Source: CAYHWW01 sp964360145 (lineage in GTDB: Bacteria > Bdellovibrionota > UBA1018 > CAYHWW01). From it: 17,553 nucleotides of DNA. Below are positions 15,707 through 17,553 of this stretch, piece by piece. The stretch is from contig CAYHWW010000055.1 of assembly GCA_964360145.1 (NCBI GenBank), forward strand, positions 1 through 17,553, given 5' to 3'. The notes beneath the pieces are model-generated. The model ran no database searches. It had not been told where the DNA came from and saw only the letters and a list, made by a program, of their open reading frames with translations. Numbering within the stretch: position 1 is the stretch's first letter; every line of letters starts with the position of its first letter. The position numbers and the translations under genes are program-made.

Positions 15707-16540
15707 TTACAGCACGGAACAGCGCCCGGCGCCGCTTCTGCGTTTTTCCACCGCCGACAGCACTTGGCGTTCAGGCGTCATCTCGCCTCTGGCCTTGATT
15801 TCCCAGAGACTGCGGTAGTCGTCCAGGGCCTGGGCCAGCGACGCGGCGAGTTTACCCTGGTAATCCCGGCGGAGGAGGCGAGCCCGTTCCGTGGGGTTGC
15901 TCGCAAAACCCAGTTCTACAAGGATGCTGGGCATCTGGGTTTGCATGAGGACGTAAAAGAGGGCCTGGCGCACGCCGCGGCTCTTCGCGGGGATACCACT
16001 GCGGCGGAGGCCACTGATGAGGCGGTTCTGGGTGGCGCAGGCGAGCTCCACGGAGTCTTGATAGTTGGCGGTGGTTTCGAGGTCACTCAAAATCAGTGAG
16101 ACGGTGGAAGGGTTGTGTCCCCTGCCGTTTTCGATGGTGGCTAGGCGCTGGGCGGAAGCATTGGAGGAGGTGTTCAAGACGTAGGTCTCAATGCCGTGGT
16201 CCTTGTGGCTGAGGCTTGAGTTGATGTGAAGGGAGACGAATACGGAGGCACCAGCATTGTTCGCCACGGCGGCACGCTCTTCGAGGGATCGCGTGCTGTC
16301 CGTGGTGCGTGTGAGTACAGAGCGGATGCCCCGGGCCTTGAGGGCTGCGACGAGGCGGAGAGTGGTGGCAAGCGTCAGCTGTTTTTCCGCGACCGCTTTG
16401 CCATGTTCTGTGTGGATGCATCCTGTATCGCCGCCCCCGTGGCCCGCATCGATGGCGACGATGAAGGGCAGCGGTGCAGCGCTAGCGAAGGCAGAGGAAA
16501 GGAGCAGGGGGAGGAGACGTAATACAGGGGCCTTCATCAT
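15707..16540 (-). CDS. N-acetylmuramoyl-L-alanine amidase (Amidase_3), exported
   Basis: Cleaves the bond between MurNAc and the stem peptide in peptidoglycan, in the periplasm. A signal peptide (residues 1-22, LLPLLLSSAFASAAP) is followed directly by the zinc amidase domain (about 26-245). Zinc ligands and the catalytic Glu are present: H34 in AIDAGHGGGDTG, E52 in AEKQLTLAT, H105 in VSLHINSS and E209 in ILVELGFASN. There is no AMIN or SPOR domain, so it is a minimal AmiA-like form; 277 residues is normal for that. The last ~35 residues are basic and unassigned. Two adjacent ATG codons (16540, 16537) follow a weak GAG. The regulatory alpha-helix that AmiA/AmiC enzymes use to occlude the site may be the NGRGHNPSTV-to-QDSVELA region. 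Confidence 0.93.
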   Translation of the reverse strand: MMKAPVLRLLPLLLSSAFASAAPLPFIVAIDAGHGGGDTGCIHTEHGKAVAEKQLTLATTLRLVAALKARGIRSVLTRTTDSTRSLEERAAVANNAGASVFVSLHINSSLSHKDHGIETYVLNTSSNASAQRLATIENGRGHNPSTVSLILSDLETTANYQDSVELACATQNRLISGLRRSGIPAKSRGVRQALFYVLMQTQMPSILVELGFASNPTERARLLRRDYQGKLAASLAQALDDYRSLWEIKARGEMTPERQVLSAVEKRRSGAGRCSVL

Positions 16541-16623
16541 TGACTCAGTTTAGTCGGACTTGCGACGCCTGGGGAGTTGCAGCTCATGCCCTGGGAAAAA
16601 TTTGCCGGAGTAAAAGTAACTAA

Positions 16624-17360
16624 GAGCGGCTAGCAAAATTAAGTTTTAACAAAGCGGTGGCAGATCAGACACATGGCTAAGGCGATGAGCGCCTGGTGGG
16701 TGGTGACGCTGCGCTCCTCGCGCACCTTGAGCTTACGGAACTGATGCAGCCAGGAGATGCTACGTTCGACCACCCATCGAGACTGGCCGAGTCCACTGCC
16801 ATGAGGAGTGCGACGTTTGGCTAAGATCGGTTCGATGCCCTTTTTTTCAGTGCTCTCCGATGCGGGGCAGAGTCATAGGCCCGGTCGCCTTGAATACTCT
16901 TGGGTCGATGACGAGGATGCCCCCTCTTCCCACGTACGGCAGGGATCTTCTCGACGAGGGGAAGGAGCTGAGTCACATCGTGGCGATTGGCCCCTGTCAG
17001 GATGATGGCAAGTGGAATGCCATTGGCGTCTGTCAGCACATGATGTTTACTACCCAATTTCCTCCGATCCGTGGGGTTTGGGCCTGCCCCGAAGGCCACT
17101 GACCTGTTGCCGGTAAAAACTCCCATGGCACTCCAGTCTTCAGAGAGAAGATAATCCCTGCCATGACCTTGCGAGCATCTACGGGGCGTCGCCCCGCGTA
17201 GCGAACATGACGATTCCTTCGCTTAGGCTTAGGAATCAATGGCTCGATGCGTTGCCATAGGTCGTCGGAAAGAATAGGTTCGGCCATGGCTGACCTCCAA
17301 TTCGACGATTTATACCCTAGGCGACGATGGGCGGCGGTGAGTTAATTTTGCTAGCCGCTC
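16624..17360 (-). mobile_element. IS5-family insertion sequence (IS427-like), internally deleted
   Basis: A 737-bp element bounded by perfect 19-bp terminal inverted repeats, GAGCGGCTAGCAAAATTAA at 16624-16642 and its complement at 17342-17360. A TAA target duplication flanks it (16621-16623 and 17361-17363), consistent with the 2-4 bp TNA-type duplications of IS5 relatives. Perfect ends and duplication argue for a recent insertion. Its single transposase gene is broken, so it could move only with help from an intact copy elsewhere. The IS427 subgroup is judged from motif memory, not by search. Confidence 0.88.
16639..17287 (-). pseudogene. IS5-family transposase, internal deletion plus frameshift
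   Basis: Three frames carry consecutive pieces of one transposase. Frame one (from ATG 17287) has the N-terminal domain MAEPILSDDLWQRIEPLIP to GVPWEFLP. The sequence then jumps straight to GPNPTDRRKLGSKHHVLTD in another frame; about 65-70 codons that normally include the first catalytic Asp (VDSSSVRA region) are missing. Frame two keeps LTGANRHDV and QGDRAYDS (second catalytic Asp). At an A7 run (about 16839-16845, minus-strand AAAAAAAGGG) the frame shifts again to KGIEPILAKRR and WVVERSISWLHQF (catalytic Glu), ending at TAA 16639-16641 inside the terminal repeat. The A7 site could allow -1 slippage, but the deletion alone makes the product inactive. Confidence 0.85.
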
Positions 17361-17389
17361 TAAGTACCTTTTACACAAAAAAATGAGGT

Positions 17390-17553
17390 TTATCGGGCTT
17401 TGGAGTGGGTACTGGGGCCGAAGACTTCTTCAGTGGTGCTTCCGTGGTGTGCGCTACAAAGGAGATGCAGGTTATCTACGGTGTGCCCACCGCCGAGAGC
17501 GAAGGGCTGGGCGTGGTCGAAATGCAAAAATCGCGTCGCGCCGCAGTCTTTGA
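17390..17553 (-). CDS. HNH endonuclease, C-terminal part (5' end outside window)
   Basis: The last 53 residues of a minus-strand protein read KDCGATRFLHFDHAQPFAL, then GGGHTVDNLHLLCSAHH, a classic HNH nuclease core (DH...N...H) with the family's GG-x-NL-LLC-xxH pattern and one of the paired zinc-type cysteines. After the motif only about 18 residues remain. The stop TAA is at 17390-17392. This type, with the HNH core at the very C-terminus, is common as multi-copy genes in Bdellovibrio-like genomes. Function (defence, mobile element or repair) is unknown. The gene ends just beyond the IS, which did not interrupt it. Confidence 0.75.
   Translation of the reverse strand, partial: KDCGATRFLHFDHAQPFALGGGHTVDNLHLLCSAHHGSTTEEVFGPSTHSKAR

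Overview
The window is about 17.5 kb of GC-rich chromosome from a Gram-negative bacterium. It encodes a lipobox lipoprotein, several Sec signal peptides and a periplasmic-type amidase. The gene content and order (RluB-type pseudouridine synthase with a repeat tail, ScpA/ScpB, TrpS, M50 protease and XerD in one operon, receiver/PilZ-like proteins, and a short HNH nuclease) resemble Bdellovibrionota or other delta-like lineages. That placement is an inference from style, not from a marker gene. No tRNA, rRNA or CRISPR array was seen.

Layout. Positions 1-1256 (-) hold a pseudouridine synthase whose arginine/glycine-rich tail is built on 60-bp DNA repeats and runs off the window. Divergent from it, 1310-2461 (+) is a patatin-like lipase. 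A 189-bp nested palindromic element fills the whole gap to the convergent gene at 2654. Positions 2654-5828 (-) are a two-gene operon for an exported protein of unknown family and an exported phospholipase-D-like protein. Positions 5894-7875 (+) are a three-gene operon: a small exported protein and two tandem receiver/PilZ-like response regulators.

Positions 13300 down to 7930 (-) form one tightly packed operon: lipoprotein, xerD, M50 membrane protease, trpS, scpA, scpB, with overlapping or nearly touching genes from the protease onward. It joins chromosome-dimer resolution and condensin (segregation) genes to a tRNA synthetase. Positions 13301-13582 are a divergent control region. Positions 13583-15580 (+) encode a full-length glutamine-dependent NAD+ synthetase preceded by a convincing Sec signal peptide, the strongest oddity here. 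Positions 15605-15689 are a long hairpin made of two inverted ATTCC-N-GGAAT repeats. Positions 15707-16540 (-) encode an N-acetylmuramoyl-L-alanine amidase. Positions 16624-17360 are an IS5-family insertion sequence with perfect ends but an internally deleted, frameshifted transposase. The last gene, 17390-17553 (-), is the C-terminal part of an HNH nuclease.

Functional themes are cell-envelope and lipid hydrolysis (patatin, PLD-like protein, amidase), chromosome segregation (ScpAB, XerD) and signalling (two receiver proteins). An exported-hydrolase theme would fit a predatory or host-interacting lifestyle, but the sequence does not prove one.
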